This document shows positions 7,950-15,908 of a stretch of 64,000 nt of DNA, one piece after another. Location: positions 1 to 64,000 of the forward strand of contig JALNZF010000002.1 in assembly GCA_023229435.1 (NCBI GenBank), read 5' to 3'. Each line of letters starts with the position of its first letter. Positions within the stretch are counted from its first letter, which is position 1. The position numbers were made by a program, and so were the translations under genes. This DNA is from Nitrospirota bacterium. Its GTDB lineage: Bacteria > Nitrospirota > UBA9217. The notes beneath the pieces were generated by a model. That model had not been told where the DNA came from and searched no databases. It saw nothing but the letters and a program-made list of their open reading frames with translations.

Positions 7950-8320
7950 ACGTGAAGAAGAGCGACATAGGCATCAAAGGGCTGGCGGAAAGTCTAAAGG
8001 ATTTTTCCGAAGCCTGGGAAAAGATCTCATCCGGGAAGAAAGTGAGGAAAGAGGAGGGCATTTACTTCGACACTATCGACACCATGCAGGCGGTCCTTAC
8101 CAATAACAGGCTTTTGGTCCTGAAGACGATTCGTGAACGCAAGCCGGGCTCTGTGTATGAACTGGCGAAGATGTTGAAGCGGGATTTGAAGAATGTCAAC
8201 CAGGACCTGAAAATGCTTTCCGAAGTAGGGCTGGTCACGCTCGAAAAGACGGAAGCGGACAAGAAACGGGTTGTTCCGCACGTTGATTACGCGAAGATAC
8301 TGCTGGAAATTCCGGTGTAG
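7946..8320 (+). CDS. TumA-like winged-helix antitoxin (HVO_A0114 family)
   Basis: A 124-residue DNA-binding protein. Residues 35-50 carry the linker 'IYFDTIDTMQAVLT', and 52-100 form a winged helix with the conserved run NRLLVLKTIRERKPGSVYEL and recognition helix LKRDLKNVNQDLKML. This is the layout of antitoxins that partner TumE toxins. It overlaps the toxin remnant by 4 bp. With the toxin damaged, it may survive as a stand-alone repressor. Confidence 0.75.
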   Translation: MNVKKSDIGIKGLAESLKDFSEAWEKISSGKKVRKEEGIYFDTIDTMQAVLTNNRLLVLKTIRERKPGSVYELAKMLKRDLKNVNQDLKMLSEVGLVTLEKTEADKKRVVPHVDYAKILLEIPV

Positions 8321-8558
8321 GGTATGCCGGCAGATCAGTGGGGCATAGTGCATCCTGCGTGGAATTGAGGTCGCGTCTTGAAAAGGCAGTTTCTTATATT
8401 TCAAGACCAGACCCCAATGTTCTTCTTGCTCTTTATCGCTTCATAGTCGGAACCAAAATACTTGCTTAAACATACTTGCTTAAACCTATTTACATTTAAC
8501 CGTGGTTGTTATAGACTCAGAGCACTTGTATTCATTCTATTCAAAGGAGGATTTTTCA

Positions 8559-8795
8559 ATGAGGCGAAAAATAGTTATTGGACTTGCGGTTCTCATGGTT
8601 GCTATCACGAGTCTTTCAGGTTGTACAATTCATTCGATGGATGTACAGACGTTAACCATACCACCGCATAAAGAACCGGTAACAGTAACAGTTAAAGGTG
8701 ATGCGAAATGTCAGGATTTTTTCTTATTCTTCCGGGTACAAGAATTTCTTAACATACAATCAAGCGACGGAACTAAGCCTGTGCGTGTTCAGTAA
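8559..8795 (+). CDS. small lipoprotein, unknown function
   Basis: A 78-residue protein starting at the ATG 8 bp after AAAGGAGG. The signal peptide ends in a lipobox (SLSGC, Cys21), so it should be lipid-anchored in the envelope. The mature part of about 57 residues (CTIHSMDVQTLTIPPHKEP...) is not recognised. A DUF2846-type lipoprotein gene follows 25 bp later, so the two probably form an operon. Codon use is AT-richer than the surrounding housekeeping genes. The 240 bp before it (8321-8558) hold no gene. Confidence 0.65.
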   Translation: MRRKIVIGLAVLMVAITSLSGCTIHSMDVQTLTIPPHKEPVTVTVKGDAKCQDFFLFFRVQEFLNIQSSDGTKPVRVQ

Positions 8796-8820
8796 AAATG
8801 TATTGAAGGGAGGGATAAAA

Positions 8821-9306
8821 ATGATTAGAAAATTGTTTGTATTAGTAAGTCTTCTTTTAATGGTTTCCTTTTCGTTGTTGTCAGGCTGTGCCTCATTGCC
8901 AAGCCGTGCAGTAATGGAATCAGAAGTAAGTGATTTTAAGTTACCCAAAACGGCTGATAAAGATAATGCCTTAATATATGTAGTACGCCCATCCTCAGCA
9001 GGTAAATTAATTCGCTTCAATGTTTTTGTTGACGATAAAGAAGATAGCTCAGAGATGGGCTACACTCGTGGCTCACAATTTATTTACTTTTTTGTTAAAC
9101 CAGGCAATCACACAATACTGTCAAAAGCAGAAAATTGGAGTGAACTATTCATTGATGCAAAGGCAGGAGAAATATATTTCTTCAGACAAGACGCATCAAT
9201 GGGATTTGTTATGGCAAGGAATGAGCTGCTACGAATTCCTGATTACGAAGGTAAATATCAGGTTAAGAATACGGATTTAGGAACAATTATTAAGGAACGG
9301 AAGTAA
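8821..9306 (+). CDS. DUF2846-family lipoprotein
   Basis: A 161-residue lipoprotein with lipobox LLSGC (Cys23). The start follows GGGAGGG at a normal spacing. The mature region fits the DUF2846 pattern: ALIYVVRPSS, then a strand-rich core with FNVFVDD, the YFFVKPGNHTI segment, and a final domain containing AGEIYFFRQD. The function of this family is unknown. It is last in a two-gene unit and is followed at once by an intrinsic terminator. Confidence 0.78.
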   Translation: MIRKLFVLVSLLLMVSFSLLSGCASLPSRAVMESEVSDFKLPKTADKDNALIYVVRPSSAGKLIRFNVFVDDKEDSSEMGYTRGSQFIYFFVKPGNHTILSKAENWSELFIDAKAGEIYFFRQDASMGFVMARNELLRIPDYEGKYQVKNTDLGTIIKERK

Positions 9307-9322
9307 TCATATAATTAATAAA

Positions 9323-9361
9323 AGAGCCCCGGCGGGTTGAGCCTTCGAGGCTCTTTTTTTT
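9323..9361 (+). terminator. intrinsic terminator
   Basis: A GAGCC/GGCTC stem (9341-9345 with 9351-9355, an alternative upstream arm AGAGCC at 9323) is followed by at least eight T. It lies 16 bp after the DUF2846 stop. Confidence 0.8.
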
Positions 9362-9373
9362 ATGAGGATATGT

Positions 9374-9742
9374 ATGCTTCAAAATCACATGGATGCTGTC
9401 ATAGGTGCCATTGCAAGTCTCGCCGGTGTTGTAATCGGATTTTTTCTTCAGTTGTTCTCCAATCATTTGTCTAACCAGAAAAAAATAAAAGATGAATTTG
9501 CGGCAACAAAGAATGCGATAGACGCTACAACGATTTTTAACAATCTTTTTCCTGTTCTTCATGACTTAAAGCATTTTTTCGTCCGTAACCCGAAGTTCTT
9601 AAAAAGAGGAAGCAACATGGCGTTCTTTAATAAGTGGCTAATGGAGCCATTAGTCGAGGAAAGTTTTACCGGCATAGGCTACTGGACTCAAGATAAGGTA
9701 AATGAAATGTTGAATGACTTGGCAAAGACAGAAACCGCATAG
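9374..9742 (+). CDS. hypothetical protein with one N-terminal membrane helix
   Basis: A protein of about 122 residues. The start at 9374 is chosen because TGAGGA lies 5 bp upstream. Residues 6-30 form a hydrophobic segment (AVIGAIASLAGVVIGFFLQL), followed by a charged, probably cytoplasmic part. I do not recognise it. It lies between two intrinsic terminators, so it is probably its own transcription unit. It has the same low GC as the two lipoprotein genes before it, suggesting common foreign origin. Confidence 0.5.
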   Translation: MLQNHMDAVIGAIASLAGVVIGFFLQLFSNHLSNQKKIKDEFAATKNAIDATTIFNNLFPVLHDLKHFFVRNPKFLKRGSNMAFFNKWLMEPLVEESFTGIGYWTQDKVNEMLNDLAKTETA

Positions 9743-9765
9743 CGTTCACAAAACACTTCTCAAAC

Positions 9766-9798
9766 GAACCGGCGGAGCTACCGCCGGTTCTTCTTTTT
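9766..9798 (+). terminator. intrinsic terminator
   Basis: A perfect 10-bp stem, GAACCGGCGG / CCGCCGGTTC (9766-9775 with 9781-9790), has a 5-nt loop and a T-rich tail. It closes the hypothetical gene upstream. Confidence 0.85.
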
Positions 9799-9934
9799 AT
9801 GCAGCAACTTCTGGCCAAGACTTCTTTAATATCAAGCCGCCATACGCAAATAATGTCTATATAGCATTCCTGGCATCGTTGCTTGATTAAATTTCCCTGC
9901 GGGGGTATATTGTCCGCCATACACGCTGCTTTCT

Positions 9935-11515
9935 ATGAATAATAACCTCAAACACAAACCCTTCGACATCGAAACCGCAAAACCCGGTGTCATCCCCCCG
10001 TGCCCCGTTGCCCCGGATTCGCTCGTCGGTATACCACGACAGCAGACCAACCCTGCTCGCTGGGACGGAGACGGCTGGCTGGCCTTTGTGGCCGAACTTG
10101 CCGCGAAAGGGATCGAGGTTGATGAGCAGAAGTCCGCGCGAACACTATATATTACGGACTCAGGAGGAATGGCTTATGGCCTGCCGCGCGGCGTGCTGAT
10201 AGCACGAACGACCGGGATGGTGGCCGACGTCATGGCTGCTGCACAGAAACATTGCGTACCGGTGACCGTGCGCGGGGGCGGGCTCACAACCGAGGGAGAG
10301 ACGGTCTCGTTCGGCGGACTGCAGCTGGACATGCGCGGCATGAGCCGTGTAATTGCGATCGACAAAGACGCTATGACAGTTCGTTGCGAAGCAGGGATCT
10401 ACTGGCACTCGCTCGCGGAGTCACTCCGCAGGCATGGACTCGATTACCTCTCGGCCCCGCTGAACATGACCGCCTCGGTCGGCGGCACGCTCGGCGTCGG
10501 CGGCATTGACATCAACTCCCCGCGCCTTGGTTGCAGCGCGGACCAGGCCTTGGCGATCAGGATCGTCACGCCCACCGGAGAGATACTGGAATGTTCCGAG
10601 AAGGAAAACACCTGGTGGTTCAATCGCGTGCTGCTCGGCTACGGCCAGTTCGGCATCATCACCGAGGCGACGCTCCGCATCAGGCCCTTTACCCCGCTCA
10701 CGATGCATTACTTCTATTACGGCGACCTGCTCACTGCCATGGAAGATCTCGTGATGATCTGTGATGAGGACGCCGCGGACTACACGGGCATCCTGACCAT
10801 GCTCGACCGGGCAGTGAACCTGCTCGTGGCATTTGATTCCGAAGAGCGGGAAAAAGCATTCTTCAAAAAATGGCGGCCGCGCCTCAGGGGATTCGGAGAA
10901 CTGGGTTTCGCGTTCCACACGGGACTTTACTACGCGCTCAGGCCATGGAAATTCCGCGAGGCGCTGTATCTTCTGGATCGAAAGCGCACACTGCTGCCGG
11001 AGCTCCAGCCATCCCATCATATGCACAATGGTAAGATGGTTGACCGTACGGTGGTGTTTTCTCAGGCAGTCTGGAAATTCTGGGGCGGAAGACAGATGGT
11101 TATCCCGGACCTGGCAACGAGCCGCGAGAAGTTCTTCGAGGCCATCCTGCGGGGCAACGAGGTGTGTAAAAAATACTTTCCCCACTACACGCTCTACTGC
11201 GTCGGCATCAAGCTCATCGGACCGCGCGAGCGCTACGAGCTCTCGTGCATCCCGCCTGACGCGGAAGGCATTGCCTACGGGTGCGAGTTCGAGCCAATGC
11301 TGGAAGGCCATACCTACAGCCGCGATCATCTGCAATCGTTCAAGAACGAGATCTACGACATCGGCGTGGACATGGGTACGAGCTATTACCGCTTCGGCGG
11401 CATGATGAAAGGCTACATCCGCCGCGCCTTCGGTGATGCCGTGGTGGATAAGCATCTTGCCATGAAGCGGGAAGTTGACCCTGCCATGGTGCTGAACCGG
11501 GATGTGATCTTCTGA
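9935..11515 (+). CDS. FAD-linked oxidase (VAO/PCMH family), first gene of a redox operon
   Basis: A 526-residue flavoprotein. Residues about 80-255 form the PCMH-type FAD domain: 'VTVRGGGLTTEG' near 109-120 binds the pyrophosphate and SVGGTLGVGGID near 181-192 contacts the isoalloxazine. The C-terminal half is the substrate cap, with the tail VDPAMVLNRDVIF typical of glycolate-oxidase-like and cytokinin-oxidase-like enzymes. It is the first of three genes with a 4Fe-4S protein and a geranylgeranyl-reductase-like flavoprotein. The combination suggests electron transfer between flavins through iron-sulfur clusters. The substrate is unknown. Confidence 0.82.
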   Translation: MNNNLKHKPFDIETAKPGVIPPCPVAPDSLVGIPRQQTNPARWDGDGWLAFVAELAAKGIEVDEQKSARTLYITDSGGMAYGLPRGVLIARTTGMVADVMAAAQKHCVPVTVRGGGLTTEGETVSFGGLQLDMRGMSRVIAIDKDAMTVRCEAGIYWHSLAESLRRHGLDYLSAPLNMTASVGGTLGVGGIDINSPRLGCSADQALAIRIVTPTGEILECSEKENTWWFNRVLLGYGQFGIITEATLRIRPFTPLTMHYFYYGDLLTAMEDLVMICDEDAADYTGILTMLDRAVNLLVAFDSEEREKAFFKKWRPRLRGFGELGFAFHTGLYYALRPWKFREALYLLDRKRTLLPELQPSHHMHNGKMVDRTVVFSQAVWKFWGGRQMVIPDLATSREKFFEAILRGNEVCKKYFPHYTLYCVGIKLIGPRERYELSCIPPDAEGIAYGCEFEPMLEGHTYSRDHLQSFKNEIYDIGVDMGTSYYRFGGMMKGYIRRAFGDAVVDKHLAMKREVDPAMVLNRDVIF

Positions 11516-11536
11516 TGGATCAGCAAAGCCTTTAAC

Positions 11537-11672
11537 CACAGAGGACGCAGAGAAAAGCGGTTATGTCTGACAATGAAAAGACCCCCTCACCTCGATCCTC
11601 TCCCCATCGGGGAGAGGAAAATTACTTAACCCCCTCGCCCCTTGAGGGAGAGGGCTGGGGTGAGGGGAAATC
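11537..11672. repeat. intergenic composite palindrome
   Basis: The gap between the oxidase and the Fe-S gene begins with a half copy of the ACCACAGAGGACGCAGAGA repeat. A palindrome follows, built on CCCCTCACC ... GGTGAGGGG with an inner CCTCTCCCC/GGGGAGAGG hairpin. A partial relative lies near 52730-52766. Confidence 0.7.
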
Positions 11673-11683
11673 CCCGGAATACA

Positions 11684-12655
11684 ATGGTTCGATATAAAGC
11701 ATCTAAAATAAGCACCGATCCATCGCAATGCAACGGCTGCGGCGTCTGCATGCTCTCCTGCCCGGTCTGGAACCAGCACCATACGAAGATGCTGACCTAT
11801 TGCGGCAGGAATCGGGCCTCACTCGGCGGGGCAACAGAGGAAGACCTCCTTGCATCGGCCCGCGCATGCATCCTCTGCGGGTCCTGCGAGCCCCTCTGTC
11901 CCATGGGCATTCGCACGCAGCAGGCCACGATCACATTACGTCAAAATCTTGCGGCACGCGGGCTCCTTCCGAAACCAGGCGCTCGATCCGGAAAGCAAAG
12001 GTCTGAAACACCCGGAACTTCCCGGACCCTGCTTCCGGGAAAGGCGCTCAATGAGGATGCGAAACTTGCCTCGTCCGTGCTCAGGCTTCTCGGACAACGC
12101 GCCGGCATCCACTCCGAAGACGGCTATGATATTTCGCTTTCCCTTGAATCAGGCCAGGACATCAGCGCTACCCGCATCGAGGAATTCATCACACCATTGA
12201 TAAAAGTGAAAGAGATCATTGTTGCTGACGGACTTCTGTTCAACCTCCTGCGTTCCCTGCTTCCTTCATCGATCACGGTCCTTTCCCTGGGACAGGCTTT
12301 GCTCGCGAATCCGAAAGTACGCTCCGGCTTGAAAGCGAGCGACTTCTACATGATCGAAACGCGCGCCTATAATGCCAATCGGACAGCATTCGTGGCATTG
12401 TATGACGCGTTGCGCCGGGAGATCGGCTGCTTCATGAACCTGGACCTTCAGCGCGTGGCAACACCAACGGGCGCGGCAAGCTATCAGCATCACATGGGCC
12501 TGGAAAACATCGTCTCCGTCGAGACACAGGTGAGATGGCTGCTGGAAGGCCGTAGCGCACAGCGCATCGTGGTGGAGCATCTTGACGACCGGGAGGCCTT
12601 TGCCCGGCACACAACGATCCCGGTGGTCCATCTGGCCGAGGTGATGGAGGGATGA
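11684..12655 (+). CDS. 2[4Fe-4S] ferredoxin-domain protein
   Basis: A 323-residue protein starting at the ATG at 11684, with an RBS-like GAGGGGAAA upstream. Two clusters are bound by C16-x2-C19-x2-C22-x3-C26 (CNGCGVCMLSCP) and C62-x2-C65-x2-C68-x3-C72 (CILCGSCEPLCPMG). This is the pattern of GlcF/HdrC-like electron carriers. The remaining 240 residues lack the cysteine-rich CCG domains of GlcF or HdrB and are not recognised. It overlaps the next gene by 4 bp (ATGA). It probably shuttles electrons between the two flavoproteins of the operon. Confidence 0.78.
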   Translation: MVRYKASKISTDPSQCNGCGVCMLSCPVWNQHHTKMLTYCGRNRASLGGATEEDLLASARACILCGSCEPLCPMGIRTQQATITLRQNLAARGLLPKPGARSGKQRSETPGTSRTLLPGKALNEDAKLASSVLRLLGQRAGIHSEDGYDISLSLESGQDISATRIEEFITPLIKVKEIIVADGLLFNLLRSLLPSSITVLSLGQALLANPKVRSGLKASDFYMIETRAYNANRTAFVALYDALRREIGCFMNLDLQRVATPTGAASYQHHMGLENIVSVETQVRWLLEGRSAQRIVVEHLDDREAFARHTTIPVVHLAEVMEG

Positions 12656-13869
12656 CAAACGTGCGGACAACAGACGTTATCATCGTCGGCGCAAGCCTCT
12701 CTGCCGCGGCTGCCGCAAAGCGGCTCGTTGACGCCGGATACGAGACCATCGCCCTCGAGCGGTTCAGCCTCCCTCGCTCGAAGCCCTGCAGCGGCATCAT
12801 CTCGCCGCGCGGCCACCGTTTTCTGATAGAAAATTTCGGTCCCCTGCCCCGAGAAGTGCTGCACGAGCCCACGGCCTGTAAAGGCGTGACCTTTTACTTT
12901 CCCGGCGGCGTTGAACTGCCCATGGAGTTCGACGGCGGCTCGACCCCGCACCTGAACCGCACCTATTCCGACTATTGGGCGATCCAGCGGAGCGGCGCTA
13001 CGGTCCATGACAATATGCGATTTCTGTCCGCCGTTGACCATGGCTCGCACATAGCTGTCGTCGCAAGCAACGGGCAGGAGGACACGCATTATCGGACGCG
13101 CTATCTGATCGGCGCTGACGGACCGAACTCCAAGGTGGTCAGCACCCTGTATCCGGAATATCGCGAAAAGATCAAGTGGTTCACGGTCAAGCAGCATCTT
13201 CACGAGATCATCGAATGTCCGCTGGACCCGGAATACTTCCACTACTGGTTCCATCCAGAGCTCGGGTACTATACCTGGAGCCATCTGCGGAACGGCAAAC
13301 AGATCGTGGGCGTGGGGTATGAAGCGGATGACGATTTGGAAGCGCGCCACGTAAAGGCGCTGCGCTACCTGGAAGAGCGCCATAAAGTAAAGCTCGGACC
13401 GTGCGTCTCGCGTGAAGCGAGCGTGAATAACTTCGGTCTCTCGCTCATCAACCGCTACGTCTTCGGCAAGGGAAACATCATCGTGACCGGACAGGCAGCC
13501 GGGTTCCTGAACATGATCGCCGAGGGCATGTCAGCCGCGCTCCATTCCGGGGCGATCGCGGGGGAAGCAACAGTGGATGCCTTCAGGCTGAACAAACCCA
13601 TCCAGGACATCTACCGGACGATGATCCAGAGCGAAGTGCGGCGCTGCTCGGACCAGTGGAACATCCTGAAGATCCTCTTTGGCCGGCCGCACGAGGCCGA
13701 CTTCATGGGCACCCTGGCCAAACGCGGTATGCGCGACAAGCTCATCGTGCTGAAGGACACGGCGAAGTTCCTTGCGCCCTGGGGAAAATATAATTGGGGA
13801 CGTCAGATGCTCTGGCAGGCGATCACACGGCAAATAACGGGCGGATACAATCCCCGCAGATGGCTATGA
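12652..13869 (+). CDS. geranylgeranyl-reductase-like FAD oxidoreductase
   Basis: A 405-residue flavoprotein of the GGR/FixC-like group. The dinucleotide fold starts at residue 8 (DVIIVGASLSAAAAAKRL), where the usual GxGxxG is relaxed to GASLSA. C45-S-G-I-I-S resembles the family's C-G-G cysteine region, and 'YLIGADGPNSKV' (near 152-163) is the second FAD motif. The segment NIIVTGQAAGFLNMIAEGM is the third, conserved in GGR enzymes. Relatives saturate isoprenoid chains or act as ferredoxin-linked dehydrogenases. The operon with a 4Fe-4S protein fits that electron supply. The substrate is unknown. Confidence 0.75.
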   Translation: MTNVRTTDVIIVGASLSAAAAAKRLVDAGYETIALERFSLPRSKPCSGIISPRGHRFLIENFGPLPREVLHEPTACKGVTFYFPGGVELPMEFDGGSTPHLNRTYSDYWAIQRSGATVHDNMRFLSAVDHGSHIAVVASNGQEDTHYRTRYLIGADGPNSKVVSTLYPEYREKIKWFTVKQHLHEIIECPLDPEYFHYWFHPELGYYTWSHLRNGKQIVGVGYEADDDLEARHVKALRYLEERHKVKLGPCVSREASVNNFGLSLINRYVFGKGNIIVTGQAAGFLNMIAEGMSAALHSGAIAGEATVDAFRLNKPIQDIYRTMIQSEVRRCSDQWNILKILFGRPHEADFMGTLAKRGMRDKLIVLKDTAKFLAPWGKYNWGRQMLWQAITRQITGGYNPRRWL

Positions 13870-13987
13870 AAACGAAAAGTTGAGGGGGCGCGGTTTTCGC
13901 GACCCTCTCGAAGCGAATGGTTAGAATCATTGTCGGGTTTCACTTCGTTCTACCCGCCCTGCGAACTTCGCCCGGCAAACATGGCCC

Positions 13988-14110
13988 CTTCGGGGTAGTT
14001 TGAATTGAATGTCTTTGTAGGGCAAGGCTTCAGCCTTGCTGAAACCGAAAAGCTGCAACCCTGAAGGGTTGCCCTACAACTCATTGTAGGCGTAAGCGCC
14101 TAAGTGATAA
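13988..14110. repeat. dispersed palindromic repeat, copy B
   Basis: The second copy of the repeat at 1-168, in the same orientation. The two share about 90 nearly identical bases and the tail GGCGTAAGCGCCTAAG. This copy lacks the 40-bp insert of copy A. It lies in the 400-bp gene-free gap after the redox operon. The rest of that gap to 14272 also lacks a gene, and from about 14129 it is similar to 15596-15908, where it forms the flank of the TPR duplication. Confidence 0.8.
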
Positions 14111-14272
14111 AACGAACAAAGCTGCGTCAAATACGTTGACACGGATAAAGTCTAGGGAAAAGCTTTGCATATGGCGGGACGCGATGGATCTCAGGATGGT
14201 GAAAGAATTGCTGGATGCGAACAGACGCGGAACCCGGTTGCCAGCGAGCTTGACTCTATCCCTCTGCCGGGT

Positions 14273-14827
14273 TCATCTCTGGTTATCAGGCGCCTTATCT
14301 GCCTTGCGTAATATCAAGCCGATGTATCTGTTGATCGGGTTTGAACGGTCGAGGAAAGGCACGGGGGCTTTTTTCCTTGACCCCAGTCCCCGTAATTCCA
14401 TCAGGATATCGGGGTTGCTGTTGTCGTGCTTCAGCCCTTTTCCAAAAGCGTCAAGCGCTTCTTTTTTCTTACCCGCCGCAACGTAGGCCCTGCCAAGATT
14501 AAGATAGAAAACCGGAAACAGCATATCCTCGCCGAACCATGACTCCTTTTTTATCATGGCAAGGGCCTTCTTGCATTTCTCGACGCCATCGAGGTACTTT
14601 TTGTCCACCAGGGCCTGAAGACAACCGTAATAGGAGAGGATAAAAGAATCGTAGGGATACTGCAGGGCGGCGTGCTGAAGGAGATCGAAAGCCTCTTGCT
14701 GATTTCCCTTCCGGAGATGGTCTTTCACTGCCCGGAGATACTCACCCGGCTTGGCGACACCATGACGTGCGTGCGACGCAGACCCGCTTTCATGCTCTGT
14801 TTTTTTCTTATTGTCCTGTTCATGCAT
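14273..14827 (-). CDS. TPR-repeat protein, paralogue 1
   Basis: A protein of 184 residues, with the start taken at the ATG matching that of its paralogue. After a polar N-terminus come tetratricopeptide-like helices at about 28-135. Good examples are 'YLRAVKDHLRKGNQQEAFDL' and 'YLNLGRAYVAAGKKKEALDA'. It ends in a conserved tail, FLDRSNPIN(R/K)Y. It has no signal peptide, so it is probably a cytoplasmic protein-interaction module. A paralogue of equal length, about 70% identical by eye, lies at 15909-16463 on the same strand, separated by one unrelated gene. Function unknown. Confidence 0.75.
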   Translation of the reverse strand: MHEQDNKKKTEHESGSASHARHGVAKPGEYLRAVKDHLRKGNQQEAFDLLQHAALQYPYDSFILSYYGCLQALVDKKYLDGVEKCKKALAMIKKESWFGEDMLFPVFYLNLGRAYVAAGKKKEALDAFGKGLKHDNSNPDILMELRGLGSRKKAPVPFLDRSNPINRYIGLILRKADKAPDNQR

Positions 14828-14901
14828 GGTCACATTTTAGCATAAACGCATTAAAAGACAAGGGGGCAATGAGAAATTCTGCATAAAAACGAAGGGGTCT
14901 G

Positions 14902-15032
14902 GAGCCTCTTGCAAAAGCCCCTGTATGACCCTTCGACAAGCTCAGGGCGAACGGCGGTGCACTGAATTCTTAGTGATATTTCCGTTCGTGGTGAGCCTGT
15001 CGAACCATGAACGAGACTTTTGCAAGAGGCTC
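14902..15032. repeat. palindromic element with GAGCCTCTTGCAAAAG ends
   Basis: A MITE-like element of about 130 bp. The termini GAGCCTCTTGCAAAAG and CTTTTGCAAGAGGCTC are perfect inverted repeats. The interior is a hairpin of 'CTTCGACAAGCTCAGGGCGA' against 'GTGGTGAGCCTGTCGAA'. A second element with the same ends but another interior lies at 50427-50570. Elements with the same interior but other ends lie at 30310, 44457 and 57353. No ORF. Confidence 0.8.
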
Positions 15033-15098
15033 TCTGGTTTGCACAATTGTTTTCAATATGGGTTTCAGGTACACGCAGAATTGATTGATGGCCGGCAT

Positions 15099-15557
15099 TC
15101 ACACAGCAACCTTGACCACGATCTTCATGACTGGTGATGATGCACTGCCTGCCAGTTTGGGGGCATGCCCGTCTTCCGGCCAGAGCACGGCAAGTTGTCC
15201 TGTCTGCAAATACGCCCGCGTCCATTTTCCCGCTGCCGCGGTGCCGAAGCAGATGTCTTTGTCCGCGTCATAGGCCTCGGTGATCATCATCCGCGATAAC
15301 GGCGCCCAGCCAATGACCTCTTCGCCGGACACGATGAACTGCACGTCGATGTACTTCCGGTGGCATTCAAACTTCGGCGCATCGGTTATCATTGTCTCAT
15401 ACCGCTGGACCAGGGCAAATACCCGGTCCCCATCGATCTCGAACCTGCCGTCAGGCAGGCCGTGAATAGTATCTGCGCGCAAAAAAGCAAAGGCCTTCTG
15501 CAATCCAGGTGTTCTGACGATCTGATGATCAATGTGATCGAGGTCCGAGACTACCAT
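15099..15557 (-). CDS. YhcH/YjgK/YiaL (DUF386) family protein
   Basis: A 152-residue cupin-like protein. It shows 'FECHRKYIDVQFIVSGEEVI' near 64-83 and 'VLWPEDGHAPKL' near 123-134, the two conserved metal-region segments of the DUF386 family. Relatives act in sugar-acid or sialic-acid metabolism or affect biofilms. There is no neighbouring sugar pathway here, so the substrate is open. It sits between the two TPR paralogues on the same strand. Confidence 0.88.
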   Translation of the reverse strand: MVVSDLDHIDHQIVRTPGLQKAFAFLRADTIHGLPDGRFEIDGDRVFALVQRYETMITDAPKFECHRKYIDVQFIVSGEEVIGWAPLSRMMITEAYDADKDICFGTAAAGKWTRAYLQTGQLAVLWPEDGHAPKLAGSASSPVMKIVVKVAV

Positions 15558-15593
15558 GCTGTTCTCCTAACATGATGGAACCAACAAAACCGG

Positions 15594-15850
15594 GTCAAAT
15601 ACTTTGACACGGATAAATTTTGAGTAAAAATAGATGGACTCGCAATAAGTCGAATTTAACCGCAGAGACGCCGTAGCCTTCAAAAGAAAAGCGGCCACTT
15701 AGGGAAACGCGCAGCGAAAACCTTTGCTATTTTCACTATGCATTTCTCCGTATCTCCGCGTCTCTGCGGTAGTAATGACTTATTGCGAATATGTCAATAT
15801 TGATTCTTGAGAGCTTTCACGGAAACGCTTTGCATAGGGCGGGATGCGAT
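15594..15850. repeat. ACCGCAGAG...CTCTGCGGT palindrome and duplicated flank
   Basis: The 350-bp gap 15558-15908 has no gene. At 15657-15774 lies an imperfect palindrome with arms AACCGCAGAGACGCCGTAG and its complement (TCTCCGCGTCTCTGCGGT). It belongs to the family also seen at 31487-31560. The bases around 15596-15625 and 15825-15900 repeat those around 14129-14260, the downstream flank of the first TPR gene. Confidence 0.7.
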
Positions 15851-15908
15851 GGAACTCAGGAAGGTGAAAGGATTGCCGGCGAGCTCGACTCCCTCTCCCT
15901 GCGGTTGT

